A stretch of 22,547 nucleotides of DNA. It comes from a virus. The first letter of the stretch is position 1. The number at the start of each line of letters is the position of its first letter. Shown piece after piece: positions 1-6,810 of the stretch. A program made the position numbers and the translations under genes. The notes below the pieces were generated by a model. That model was given only the letters and a program-made list of their open reading frames with translations. It was not told where the DNA came from and ran no database searches. Where the stretch lies: positions 1 to 22,547 of the IMG/VR virus record IMGVR_UViG_3300010412_000085. The stretch is one strand, 5' to 3'.

Positions 1-2
1 GG

Positions 3-1130
3 CGGGTAAAAGAGGCTCTTCAAAGACAGAAGCAGTACTACAAGGAGATCTTTGGTGGCGATCCGGTCTATGCTGCCCGCGCTAAGGATTTCGCGGGCGA
101 TACTCCCTATACAATGGGCAATGTTTACGGAGATACCAACCCTGCTACCAAAGACCTTCCAATCGTTTTCTTTAGAACGGACCAAAACTTCTGGCACGCT
201 GGTCTAACTGGGCAGAAGTCTAACTTCCTTTCTCAGTTTGTAAATGCTAGAGAGATGGGGGCGCACGCAGCCCCGGACTTCGTGCAAGCTGACGCTTTCT
301 TGCCGGGAGATAGCCGCGTCGATCAGATTGAGTGGTACAAGAATCGAGTAAAAGAGTACGAGGAGGGACTGAAGAGAGCGAAACAGACTATGCTCACGTA
401 CTTTAAGGATGGTGGGATAACTGTTCCACAAAAGACTTTAAACAAGTACTTTGACAAACTAGTGCAGCGTTTGTGGAAGAATCAGATTGCTATAGAAAGT
501 GAAGCCAAGATCCCACTAGTAGGCAGGACGCCTACCCAGATTGCTGATGATCTTGTGGATATAGAGAAGAAGAACTTTCAGGCAACGTTTGGCGTTGATG
601 AAACTATATCGCAAGCATTAGTCAACAATGTGTACGACACAGTAAGTGCGCTGGATGGGCACTTCATGTCCACTGCACAACAGGCATTTATCTTCAATGG
701 CAAGAGGCCGCTGGTAATGCTTGATGCAACTGGGTTTGGTCCAAACATGGTAGCACAGCAGATGCGTGCTATGCCAGAGTTTGCACAGTATGATGATATG
801 CTTATGTTTTTTGCAAACGATAAGACATTCACACGAGAGTACTGGGACCGTACCTTTAAGGGCCAGACAGAGCCAGATCCAGAAGTGTTAGCAGAGTGGC
901 AAAAGAAGACGGAGCTTCTAAAGGCCATCATTAAGAGCGAGGGATTCGATCACATCTTGTACCCCAATAGAGTTGAGGTACCGGGTATGCCCTCGGTCAT
1001 CGTACTAGATGAGTCGCAGATGAAGTTTACTTGGGCACCCCTGTTCTCCAAGCGAGATAGGAACCCGAGTCATGCTATTGTGCCGGGCTTGCCGTTCTTA
1101 GGAACTATTGGAGATGACGATGCAAATTGA
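3..1130 (+). CDS. C-terminal part of a large phage protein with an ADP-ribosyltransferase-like (ART) domain; 5' end outside the window
   Basis: The frame is open from the first bases, so the gene starts upstream; 375 residues are visible. Visible residues ~54-63 (PIVFFRTDQNF) and ~83-90 (GAHAAP followed by QADAF) resemble the first strands of ART folds found at the ends of phage polyvalent or internal virion proteins. A helical insert of about 200 residues follows. The tail, ~316-355, has GFDHILYPNRVE and SVIVLDESQMKF, which matches the usual 'GYDGIVYxNxxE...SYIVFxPSQIK' ending of ART-PolyVal domains. If correct, it would transfer ADP-ribose from NAD+ to a host or virion target, possibly after ejection with the DNA. 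The catalytic residues are not certain. It sits just upstream of the lysis genes, as large internal virion proteins often do. The family call is inference from motifs. Confidence 0.5.
   Translation, partial: RVKEALQRQKQYYKEIFGGDPVYAARAKDFAGDTPYTMGNVYGDTNPATKDLPIVFFRTDQNFWHAGLTGQKSNFLSQFVNAREMGAHAAPDFVQADAFLPGDSRVDQIEWYKNRVKEYEEGLKRAKQTMLTYFKDGGITVPQKTLNKYFDKLVQRLWKNQIAIESEAKIPLVGRTPTQIADDLVDIEKKNFQATFGVDETISQALVNNVYDTVSALDGHFMSTAQQAFIFNGKRPLVMLDATGFGPNMVAQQMRAMPEFAQYDDMLMFFANDKTFTREYWDRTFKGQTEPDPEVLAEWQKKTELLKAIIKSEGFDHILYPNRVEVPGMPSVIVLDESQMKFTWAPLFSKRDRNPSHAIVPGLPFLGTIGDDDAN
1093..1106. repeat. 14-bp pseudo-palindrome, site 1
   Basis: Reads CGTTCTTAGGAACT; it fits AGTKYYTRRGAACT except for the first base. 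It lies inside the 3' end of the ART-like gene, where it encodes part of PFLGT. It is the only site in the rightward lysis genes. Confidence 0.7.
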
Positions 1131-1410
1131 AATCACAACCGCACTGGCTATGGGGAGCGGTGCACTAGGGCTTGGGGCTTGGGTTGTCGCGTGGGTAGTA
1201 GCGCAGCTAAGGAAAGACCTCGGTCGAATGACTGACGAGATGCGGGGGATTAAAGAGGCAGAGAATAGTACTGCCACTCAATTGACAGAACACATTAGGC
1301 TGACAGAGAAGCGCCTTACTATGTTGGAAGTTGAGTTTGGATACCTTAGGCGATTCATTAAGAGCACACACCCGGAGGGAATGCATGAGTCTAAGAAAGA
1401 CACAGAGTGA
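1120..1410 (+). CDS. Small membrane protein with one TM and a coiled coil (spanin- or holin-like)
   Basis: 96 aa. The ATG at 1120 is chosen because GGAG at 1110-1113 lies 6 nt upstream; in-frame starts at 1108 (TTG) and 1114 (ATG) lack usable spacing. Residues ~8-28 form a hydrophobic segment (Ala/Gly/Val/Trp rich). A charged heptad-like helix follows to ~residue 80. This N-in, single-TM-plus-coiled-coil plan is typical of inner-membrane spanins (Rz-like), and also of some small phage membrane proteins that precede endolysins. No lipobox partner (o-spanin) was found nested in it. It overlaps the upstream gene by 11 nt and the endolysin by 26 nt, so it is translationally coupled to the lysis cassette. 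The role is inferred from topology and position. Confidence 0.6.
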   Translation: MQIEITTALAMGSGALGLGAWVVAWVVAQLRKDLGRMTDEMRGIKEAENSTATQLTEHIRLTEKRLTMLEVEFGYLRRFIKSTHPEGMHESKKDTE

Positions 1411-1726
1411 GTTCGCTAGGTTAGTGCCGCGTCTGATTGATAAGGCATACGAGATGGGCTATGAGGTAACTATTGGGGATGTGTTCAGAGACCCAAGAGT
1501 GCACGGTCAGTTGGGAGTACGCAAGTCGTACTCGCACCCGAAGTCAGCCCACAAGGTGAAGCTGGCTATTGACTTGAATCTCTTTAGGGATGGGGAATAC
1601 TTACAGTTGACAGAGGACCACCGCCCACTAGGGGAATGGTGGAAAGAACAGCACCCCCTCGCTAGGTGGGGTGGTGACTTTGATGATGGGAACCACTACA
1701 GTTTTGAATGGGGAGGCGTGAAGTGA
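1385..1726 (+). CDS. Endolysin, M15-family (VanY-like) zinc peptidase
   Basis: 113 aa. The ATG at 1385 follows GGAGG at 1374-1378 with 6-nt spacing. The upstream extension of the frame lies inside the previous gene and is not needed. Residues 54-63 (SAHKVKLAID) and 101-106 (DGNHYS) carry the M15 zinc ligands H56, D63 and H104, with D101 as the probable catalytic acid. LNLFRDGEYL and the HRPLGEWW/HPLARWGG blocks are typical of phage M15 lysins. Such enzymes cut L-Ala-D-Glu or D-Ala peptide bonds in peptidoglycan to release virions. There is no signal peptide or cell-wall-binding domain, so it needs the holin to reach the wall. Its stop overlaps the holin start (GTGA). Confidence 0.9.
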   Translation: MSLRKTQSEFARLVPRLIDKAYEMGYEVTIGDVFRDPRVHGQLGVRKSYSHPKSAHKVKLAIDLNLFRDGEYLQLTEDHRPLGEWWKEQHPLARWGGDFDDGNHYSFEWGGVK

Positions 1727-2151
1727 CACCAGTAATTGCAGGCTTGATTACTGCGGGGATGAGCATTATTGAGAGGATCATACCTAACCCGCAGGCTAAG
1801 GCAGATGCCCAGCTTAAGCTTATGGAGATGGCACAAAAGGGGGAGCTGGCTAACCTTGAGGCCGAACTTCAGATGGCGATGGGCCAGCTAGAGATTAATA
1901 AGGCAGAGGCGGAGAGCCCCTCTCTCTTTAAGGGTGGGTGGCGACCGGCTATTGGATGGATTGGTGCAACGGCACTAGCCTATCAGTACATAGCGCAGCC
2001 GCTACTGTCTTGGTATAGTACGTACATTAACATACCGATACCACCCGTGCTTGATCTTGGAGAGATCCTGACTATCTTGGGTGGTATGCTTGGTCTTGGT
2101 GTCTTGCGTACGCAGGAGCGTATCAAAGGTGTAATACCTAAAGGAAAGTAA
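1723..2151 (+). CDS. Holin, three-TM type (GTA-holin-like)
   Basis: 142 aa starting at GTG 1723; GGGAGG at 1711-1716 lies 6 nt upstream, whereas ATG 1708 has no SD. The N-terminal half has a hydrophobic segment followed by a charged helix (PQAKADAQLKLME). The block GGWRPAIGWIGATALAYQYI and a final Gly-rich hydrophobic stretch (LTILGGMLGLGVL) match the 'holin of 3TMs' family found in alphaproteobacterial phages and gene transfer agents. It would make the inner-membrane lesion that lets the endolysin out. It overlaps the endolysin stop by 4 nt (GTGA), so the two are co-translated. Confidence 0.88.
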   Translation: MTPVIAGLITAGMSIIERIIPNPQAKADAQLKLMEMAQKGELANLEAELQMAMGQLEINKAEAESPSLFKGGWRPAIGWIGATALAYQYIAQPLLSWYSTYINIPIPPVLDLGEILTILGGMLGLGVLRTQERIKGVIPKGK

Positions 2152-2153
2152 CC

Positions 2154-2396
2154 ATGACTAAGGAGAAGCCAGTGGTTATAGTAGAATGGCGGGACGCTTG
2201 GGAAAGAAACGGTGAACAAGAGTTAAAGGAATTAAAGGTGAAGCCACTTACAACGTACACCGCTGGGTTCCTCATCCAAGAGGACGAGGATGGTGTGTTG
2301 CTTGCTAGTGACTGGTGGCCCGAGGATATGGGCCACGTAAGGAATGCGATGTACATACCACGCACTATGATAGTGGAGATACATCAAGTGCACTAA
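2154..2396 (+). CDS. Small conserved phage protein of unknown function
   Basis: 80 aa, ATG 2 nt after the holin stop, with a purine-rich AAGGAAAG SD. The sequence begins with a beta-like VVIVEWRDAW, then LTTYTAGFLIQEDEDGVLLASDW, and ends RNAMYIPRTMIVEI. This VxWxDAW...TxGFLIxxDxxxVxLA...IPRxMI pattern recurs in short proteins of unrelated phages; no function is known to me. It is soluble and acidic, with no TM or cysteines. As the last gene before the convergent terminator it belongs to the lysis/late transcript. Confidence 0.72.
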   Translation: MTKEKPVVIVEWRDAWERNGEQELKELKVKPLTTYTAGFLIQEDEDGVLLASDWWPEDMGHVRNAMYIPRTMIVEIHQVH

Positions 2397-2397
2397 C

Positions 2398-2411
2398 AGT
2401 TCTTAAGCACT
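2398..2411. repeat. 14-bp pseudo-palindrome, site 2
   Basis: Reads AGTTCTTAAGCACT (reverse strand AGTGCTTAAGAACT). It lies in the short intergenic gap between the last rightward stop codon and the terminator hairpin. Confidence 0.7.
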
Positions 2412-2419
2412 AAAAGAAA

Positions 2420-2443
2420 GGGGGGCCGAAGCCCCCCTTTTTT
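2420..2443. terminator. Bidirectional Rho-independent terminator
   Basis: GGGGGGC at 2420-2426, loop CGAA, GCCCCCC at 2431-2437, then six T. The left flank is AAAAGAAA, so the minus-strand RNA also has a U-rich tail (UUUCUUUU). Read on the minus strand the loop is C(UUCG)G, an ultra-stable tetraloop. It sits exactly where rightward lysis genes and leftward replication genes converge, and would stop both transcripts. Confidence 0.93.
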
Positions 2444-2531
2444 ATTTCCTAAAGATCTTCTCGCCTAGGTAGTAGAGTACCCATACGGCGGCAAGCCAAA
2501 GGAATATGTCAAACCACTGCAAACTAACCAC
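2442..2531 (-). CDS. 29-aa single-TM microprotein
   Basis: GTG at 2531 to TAA at 2444-2442. The start overlaps the upstream stop as TAGTG, with GGGAGGA 3-4 nt upstream, a good SD. The product is almost entirely one hydrophobic helix (FDIFLWLAAVWVLYYLG) followed by a positive tail (EKIFRK), as in a small inner-membrane protein with a cytoplasmic C-terminus by the positive-inside rule. It is the last gene of the leftward operon and its stop codon abuts the terminator. Holin-accessory, membrane-signalling or exclusion roles are all possible; nothing in the sequence decides. Confidence 0.6.
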   Translation of the reverse strand: MVSLQWFDIFLWLAAVWVLYYLGEKIFRK

Positions 2532-2761
2532 TAGTCCTCCCACATCCATTGATTAAGCGCAGCGTGCTTATATAGTTCCACACTGAAAAACGCCTTGGGC
2601 ATCGAACTGGAACTCGAAGCTGCGACAAATGGTTCACTTGGGTCCTTAGTCCATGCCAATATGAGTACATAATCAAGGTCTTTGCCCTTCATGTTTTCCA
2701 GAACATCATCAGGAGAGATGTCTGCTGTGGTAGAACCGGGGAACTGAATGATGTTGCTCAA
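2531..2761 (-). CDS. Conserved small phage protein (MSNIIQFPG type), unknown function
   Basis: 76 aa, starting at TTG 2761, which overlaps the preceding stop as TTGA; AAGGCGG upstream is a modest SD. The N-terminus MSNIIQFPGSTTADISPDDVL is typical of short phage and prophage proteins in which IIQFPG is followed by an acidic helix, then a beta strand (DYVLILAW) and a short serine-rich turn. The function of that group is not known to me. There is no TM and there are no cysteines. Confidence 0.7.
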   Translation of the reverse strand: MSNIIQFPGSTTADISPDDVLENMKGKDLDYVLILAWTKDPSEPFVAASSSSSMPKAFFSVELYKHAALNQWMWED

Positions 2762-3075
2762 CGGTTAGCCGCCTTACGCGCCTCCGCCGCAGTCACCCTC
2801 TCGTTTCCACCATGAGCATACTTGTCATCAATGATAGTAGTGAACCGCTGTGCCCACGCGGGAAGCGTGAAGACTTCATAGTCATGGCCGCCATTGGTTA
2901 GACGGATAATGTTTGCACCATCGCTCTCAAAGGTGCCGCCCAGCTTCTTAGTGGAACGGAGGAACCGACAGATCGGGTCCTTAGTGCTGTTGTTAGCGTA
3001 ACCAACAATGGCCTTGTCATCCTTTTCAGCAAGCCAATTGCGGAACTCTTCACGGGTCATCTTGATCTTGGTCAT
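2758..3075 (-). CDS. Hypothetical protein, 105 aa
   Basis: ATG 3075 follows AAGGAG with 7-nt spacing; a longer in-frame start at 3102 has no SD and lies in the upstream gene. Starts MTKIKMTREEFRNWLAEKD (helical), has a central basic stretch (RFLRSTKKLGG), a beta-like segment (DYEVFTLPAWAQRF) and ends with a charged Ala/Arg helix. I do not recognise the family. The composition suits a small cytoplasmic regulator. It is coupled on both sides by overlaps (26 nt with the SLOG gene upstream, TTGA downstream). Confidence 0.65.
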   Translation of the reverse strand: MTKIKMTREEFRNWLAEKDDKAIVGYANNSTKDPICRFLRSTKKLGGTFESDGANIIRLTNGGHDYEVFTLPAWAQRFTTIIDDKYAHGGNERVTAAEARKAANR

Positions 3076-3442
3076 TCGTAGTCTCCTTAAGGTTATACAC
3101 AATCAAAGTCTTCTTCTTCTTCCGAGCATAGTTGATGCCCCACTTAGTACCGGGTGAGTCACCATTCCAAATAGCCAACACTACATCAGCGTTGTCTATG
3201 ATCTGTTTGTTCCGGGTGAAGTAGTGGCGAACTGAGTATCCTGCGCTTGGGTCGAGCAGGAAGTACGGTTTGAAAAGCACGAAGGTGGCCCCAATACTTC
3301 CGGCAAACTCTTCGGCAAACTGATCCACGCCTCTCGCTCCACCCGCGAGCACAACTGTATCGTTGGTGATATTCCTTTTGAGAATATCCCAAACTGTATC
3401 TCTATCAACATCGCGGCTTCCTATAATACCGAGCTTAGTCAT
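3050..3442 (-). CDS. SLOG-fold nucleotide-binding protein (YspA/DUF2493-like)
   Basis: 130 aa. It shows the SLOG landmarks in order: GIIGSRD at residues 5-11, AGGARGVDQFAEEFA at ~33-47, a Pro-containing segment, then RNKQIIDNADVVLAIWNGDSPGT at ~76-98. The Gly-rich loops would bind a nucleotide or nucleotide-derived ligand. SLOG proteins sense or process nucleotides, and some act in phage-host conflict systems as ligand sensors. A role in nucleotide metabolism or signalling is plausible because RNR lies in the same operon. The ATG at 3442 sits inside the end of the 50-aa gene upstream. Confidence 0.82.
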   Translation of the reverse strand: MTKLGIIGSRDVDRDTVWDILKRNITNDTVVLAGGARGVDQFAEEFAGSIGATFVLFKPYFLLDPSAGYSVRHYFTRNKQIIDNADVVLAIWNGDSPGTKWGINYARKKKKTLIVYNLKETTNDQDQDDP

Positions 3443-3587
3443 CCAGCTTTTGTCTCCATGTCAGCAGCACTTCGTACTCAGTGCCGTTATCGTACCCCAT
3501 CACAACTGTACCCTCAGACCCGACACTCTTGATAAAGTTCCTGAGAACTATCTTGAACAAGAGGTTCGTTAAGTATCCCATCTTCAT
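3435..3587 (-). CDS. Hypothetical protein, 50 aa
   Basis: ATG 3587 overlaps the DUF3310 stop as ATGA, and GGAGAG lies 6 nt upstream; it ends at TAA 3437-3435. It fills the gap between DUF3310 and SLOG, overlapping both. The N-terminal half is amphipathic and basic (NLLFKIVLRNFIK), and the second half has a beta-like hairpin (GTVVMGYDNGTEYEVLLTW). The tight overlaps and good SD support translation. The family is unknown. One 14-bp palindrome (3536-3549) lies within it. Confidence 0.62.
   Translation of the reverse strand: MKMGYLTNLLFKIVLRNFIKSVGSEGTVVMGYDNGTEYEVLLTWRQKLDD
3536..3549. repeat. 14-bp pseudo-palindrome, site 3
   Basis: Reads AGTTCCTGAGAACT, inside the 50-aa gene, where the reverse strand encodes part of VLRNF. 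Confidence 0.75.
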
Positions 3588-3805
3588 GGTTTCTCTCCAT
3601 ATTCCAGTTCCAACAGCATCTCCAAAAAGTGGATTGCCTTGCGTACGTCCTCAGCCCCCGCCTTATCCCTATGGCGGCAGATATACTTAAGGGCACTAGC
3701 CTCAATGTAAGGGATCTCGTTCGCATGGACAAAAACAATCGGTTCAATCTTGTACTTTTTGTAGTGTGTGCCACCAATCTGTTTGTTACTTAGCTTTGTT
3801 TCCAC
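3584..3805 (-). CDS. DUF3310 protein
   Basis: 73 aa starting at GTG 3805 with GGAGG 5 nt upstream. It has the family signature GGTHYKK at residues 11-17, then IEPIVFVHANEIPYIEASALKYICRHRDK and GAEDVRKAIHFLEMLLELEYG. DUF3310 is common in phages and annotated by some databases as a nucleotide-kinase-like or SaV-like protein, without established activity. Its position next to RNR and SLOG genes fits a link to nucleotide pools, but that is inference. Confidence 0.9.
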   Translation of the reverse strand: METKLSNKQIGGTHYKKYKIEPIVFVHANEIPYIEASALKYICRHRDKAGAEDVRKAIHFLEMLLELEYGEKP

Positions 3806-4016
3806 GCTTACCTCCCATCCACACAGAGGTGGGGTTGCTGGGTATCCTCACTTCTTTCTCCGTATAGTTGAAGTGAACGTTCGCTGGCGAGCCGATAACA
3901 AATCTACCCACGCCACCGCAATGAACGCATACCACCACATCAGGTCTTTCAGCCACCGGGTAAAAGTCTTCATTGATTTCTCCGCAGTCCTCACATTCGT
4001 AACAATAGAATGGCAT
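3786..4016 (-). CDS. Zinc-ribbon protein, FmdB-like
   Basis: 76 aa; ATG 4016 overlaps the upstream stop as TAATG, with GGAGG 8 nt upstream. MPFYCYECEDCG gives C5, C8 and C11; VCVHCGG gives C30 and C33. C8xxC11 with C30xxC33 forms a one-zinc ribbon as in FmdB-type regulatory proteins. The tail is basic (GKRGNK). It could bind nucleic acid or act as a small adaptor. Confidence 0.78.
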   Translation of the reverse strand: MPFYCYECEDCGEINEDFYPVAERPDVVVCVHCGGVGRFVIGSPANVHFNYTEKEVRIPSNPTSVWMGGKRGNKAK

Positions 4017-4633
4017 TACCGTGTCCTCCGTCCTGAATCCCAAGGCGAGAAGTTAAGTTTGGTGAACCCTGTCGCCTTGTTGTTCAAGTAGTACTGTCTC
4101 TTGAAACCGTGCTGAATGTCAATGACACGATAGTCATCGCCGTTGCCGATGTACTTAGAGCCCCAGATACCAACACGCCAACCACTCTGTATCATACGCC
4201 ACATCCACTTGCGCTTACCAGTCTTCTTGAAGTAATCCCAAGAGTCCTTGCTCGGCCAGTCGCTGCCCCATACACGAACCCTCTCATTAGGCACGAGCTT
4301 AGAGTGCATAGGGTTGCCACCTACTGCGTTGCGGAAAGCAGACCACACAAACATATTGGTAGCTAGGGATCTATTAGAACCATAGCCGTTGACGTACCAC
4401 AGTGGAGCACACCCATTATCTGATGTCTGCCACATATTCATGTACTTGTCTTTCCACCACCACGCTGGACCCTGCCACCCTCTGTCCCCGGAGTGTACCC
4501 ATCGCTTAAGTACATAGGCATTGAGAGCGACCAGCGGAACCCCGATAAGAAACAGGGGTAGCCACACAAAGAACGTACCTATAAGGTAGGTCACCAACCA
4601 TAGCGGAAGTAACGCTATTACTTTATAGTTCAC
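4016..4633 (-). CDS. Membrane protein with N-terminal TM segments and an aromatic-rich domain
   Basis: 205 aa from GTG 4633: GGAGG at 4643-4639 gives 5-nt spacing, while ATG 4645, just upstream and in frame, has no SD. Residues ~5-42 hold two closely spaced hydrophobic helices (LLPLWLVTYLIGTFFVWLPL and FLIGVPLVALNAYVL). The remainder is soluble and very Trp/Tyr/Gly rich, including FRNAVGGN and WRVGIWGSKY. The FRN(P)xxN feature and the TM-plus-Trp layout resemble a recurrent uncharacterised phage membrane protein; function unknown. The start lies inside the last codons of the RNR gene, so the two are translationally coupled. Confidence 0.72.
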   Translation of the reverse strand: MNYKVIALLPLWLVTYLIGTFFVWLPLFLIGVPLVALNAYVLKRWVHSGDRGWQGPAWWWKDKYMNMWQTSDNGCAPLWYVNGYGSNRSLATNMFVWSAFRNAVGGNPMHSKLVPNERVRVWGSDWPSKDSWDYFKKTGKRKWMWRMIQSGWRVGIWGSKYIGNGDDYRVIDIQHGFKRQYYLNNKATGFTKLNFSPWDSGRRTR

Positions 4634-6497
4634 ATGCACCTCCATGACAGGCTAGTTCCTGAGAACTAACCGTGGTATCTTCAACTTCCTCAACTTCGAG
4701 GTCAAGCCCCTTAGGAAATACCGCGAGAAGCTCTTCATACTTCTCCTTGGATATTGGTTCATAAGGTGCTTGACGATACGAGTGGTCATCATAGGGAAAG
4801 AAACTAACTCCTGTCATTCTGTCAAAATGGCGGTATACCCATGCCCCAACGTCGAGCCATTCGTGCTCTCGGACATAGATAGATACACTCGGCTTGTGCT
4901 CACACCAATGCTCGGCATAGAGGAGCCAATGTTCCAATTGCCGAATGGCATCAACATCTGCAACAAACGTTGATTTCTCAGGGGAAGCGATAGGGAAGCT
5001 GAATACATACTCTCCCTTGTTGGTGTATCCTTCTTCATAAGGAACTCCTTGTTTGATTAGGGCTTCTGAGAGGGGGTCTTTCTTGTCAGCTTTGACCCGG
5101 CGAATATAGTACGGCGCATACCTTGGGTGAATGCCTGAGGCAGAGTCCACCAACTGAGATACCGTACCCGAGGGCTTAACGCAAGTGATAGCCGCAGATG
5201 GGTTAATCCCAAGTTTGTTTGCGTAGAACTTGTTGCGTTCGACGCAGTAGTCTCTGGTGGACTGGAGGTATGCAGCTTGCACTGGCCCTGCACCCAATCC
5301 AAAATCGGGATGATCCATGATGCCGGTAAGAGACACTCCGAGGAGAGCCTCTTCCTCCGTATTACGTCGCCAGTCCTTACTGAGGTAGCGGAAGTCCGTG
5401 AGCGTAGCTTGGAGAGTTCCCGCAAAGACAGCAAGATCTGATTTCTTCCTGAGAGATTCTTGTGTATCATCTGGTCTAATCACTACTTCGCTGAGGTTAC
5501 AGAACTGACGCGGGCGTAGTACAATCTCTGAGCAGGGGTTTGTGCCCCAAGCATGGCCGGGCTCCCGTCTGGAAGGAAGCGCAGCGTCCACCGCATACCT
5601 ACTGAAAAGACCACGCTCACCAGACTTGGATGAATAGAGAGATTCCCATTCTCGCATGAACACACCAATGTCGGGTTTCTCTGTATAGCAGACTGAGTTG
5701 TTAGCAAGTCCACGCTGGGGATTGGCTTCCCACCATTGTCCAGACTTTGCATGTCGCATCCTCTCATCGGTTAGGTTACTAAGAGACAGCAGGGCGCTCC
5801 GCCTAACACCACCACACACAACAATCTCTGCGATCTTGCACATGATGTCGTGGCACTCGATACTGTTCAGCTTTCTTCCGGCTGCCGAGCGGAACGTAGC
5901 GACGAGGAACTTAAAGAGATCATCCAACGGTGATGGCCCGGAAGCCCGTCCACCAAACGTCTTAAGAGGGGAGCCCGCAGGCCGTATCCCCGATAGATCC
6001 CAACTTGGGACTTGGCCTGCATAGAGTAGGCCCACCAGTTGTCGTGTAGCGGACGCCCAACCGATGCGGCTATCCCGTACTCTAATGACGGTCTCAACAT
6101 CATAGAACTCCTCTGCCACTTCGGGTAGCTTGCTGATGTGTTGCCTTTCGACAGAGAACCCAACGCCGGTACCGCACATCAGGATGTACATAGTCTCATC
6201 GAACACACGAGGGTGATCGACAGCTACGTAGCTACAGTTGTAGCCAGCCACGTTGTCCCTGTCCAGCGCCTTTCCTGCTGTCATCATACAACGCATGGAA
6301 GGCATGACATCTAGGTTCTTGATGGCTGCCCGCAGCTCCTCGAAGGGAAGGTCCTTAGTTCTTGGGAACTTCTCTTTGAAGTAATCCACGTACCTATCGA
6401 CAGTCTCATCCCAAGTCTCACGCCTATTCTCTTCTGGTACGTACCGAGCGTACCTAGACTTGTGGATATACTGTTGATAAGGAGTGAGTTTAGACAT
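4623..6497 (-). CDS. nrdJ: Class II (adenosylcobalamin-dependent) ribonucleoside-triphosphate reductase
   Basis: 624 aa. It reduces NTPs to dNTPs using a cobalamin-generated thiyl radical. Visible landmarks are NCSY with C88 (equivalent to C119 of the Lactobacillus enzyme), CGTGVGFSVERQ, GVRRSALLSLS, NPCSEI and FCNLSEV (radical and redox Cys plus catalytic Glu), and GVSLTGIMDH. The C-terminal CHGGACEL carries the C617/C622 pair that accepts electrons from thioredoxin-like donors. It is about 110 residues shorter than the 739-aa Lactobacillus leichmannii enzyme, as usual for phage forms. The start is ATG 6497 after GGAGGAG. The enzyme needs no oxygen but depends on host B12. It supplies dNTPs to the co-transcribed replication genes. 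Confidence 0.96.
   Translation of the reverse strand: MSKLTPYQQYIHKSRYARYVPEENRRETWDETVDRYVDYFKEKFPRTKDLPFEELRAAIKNLDVMPSMRCMMTAGKALDRDNVAGYNCSYVAVDHPRVFDETMYILMCGTGVGFSVERQHISKLPEVAEEFYDVETVIRVRDSRIGWASATRQLVGLLYAGQVPSWDLSGIRPAGSPLKTFGGRASGPSPLDDLFKFLVATFRSAAGRKLNSIECHDIMCKIAEIVVCGGVRRSALLSLSNLTDERMRHAKSGQWWEANPQRGLANNSVCYTEKPDIGVFMREWESLYSSKSGERGLFSRYAVDAALPSRREPGHAWGTNPCSEIVLRPRQFCNLSEVVIRPDDTQESLRKKSDLAVFAGTLQATLTDFRYLSKDWRRNTEEEALLGVSLTGIMDHPDFGLGAGPVQAAYLQSTRDYCVERNKFYANKLGINPSAAITCVKPSGTVSQLVDSASGIHPRYAPYYIRRVKADKKDPLSEALIKQGVPYEEGYTNKGEYVFSFPIASPEKSTFVADVDAIRQLEHWLLYAEHWCEHKPSVSIYVREHEWLDVGAWVYRHFDRMTGVSFFPYDDHSYRQAPYEPISKEKYEELLAVFPKGLDLEVEEVEDTTVSSQELACHGGACEL
4654..4667. repeat. 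14-bp pseudo-palindrome, site 4
   Basis: Reads AGTTCCTGAGAACT within the 3' end of nrdJ (reverse strand encodes SSQEL). It is identical to site 3 but read in a different codon phase. Confidence 0.75.
6357..6370. repeat. 14-bp pseudo-palindrome, site 5
   Basis: Reads AGTTCTTGGGAACT within the 5' part of nrdJ (reverse strand encodes FPRTK). Confidence 0.7.
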
Positions 6498-6810
6498 TCG
6501 TCATCTCCTCCATGTCGTGGTCGGGTTCCTCCACGATGTAAGAAGAAGCATTCTTGATGTCGTTAGCAAACATCTCAATCATGTGAGCCAACTGCCGCAG
6601 ATATTCTACCCTCTCTGTCACGGCCCTGTGATTTTCCATGCTAAGATACAAACAAACAGTTGGTTCGCTAGCGTCTAGTTCACGCAAAACAAAAGTGGCA
6701 GAAAGGTCAGTCGTATCACCGTAGGTATGCGCCACGATGTCCTGCTTTAGAGCGCAGTTTTCCCACCACGAACGAACAAGACTGACTTCGGTCTCTTTGT
6801 ATCTACTCAT
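6490..6810 (-). CDS. Hypothetical protein, 106 aa, immediately upstream of nrdJ
   Basis: ATG 6810 follows GAGGAG with 7-nt spacing and overlaps the zinc-finger gene. Begins MSRYKETEVSLVRSWWEN, continues with beta-like segments (DLSATFVLREL, PTVCLYLSM), then a long helix (RVEYLRQLAHMIEMFANDI) and an acidic tail (EEPDHDMEEM). I do not recognise the family; no metal-binding or catalytic motif is seen. It overlaps nrdJ by 8 nt, so expression is coupled to the reductase. Confidence 0.68.
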   Translation of the reverse strand: MSRYKETEVSLVRSWWENCALKQDIVAHTYGDTTDLSATFVLRELDASEPTVCLYLSMENHRAVTERVEYLRQLAHMIEMFANDIKNASSYIVEEPDHDMEEMTNV

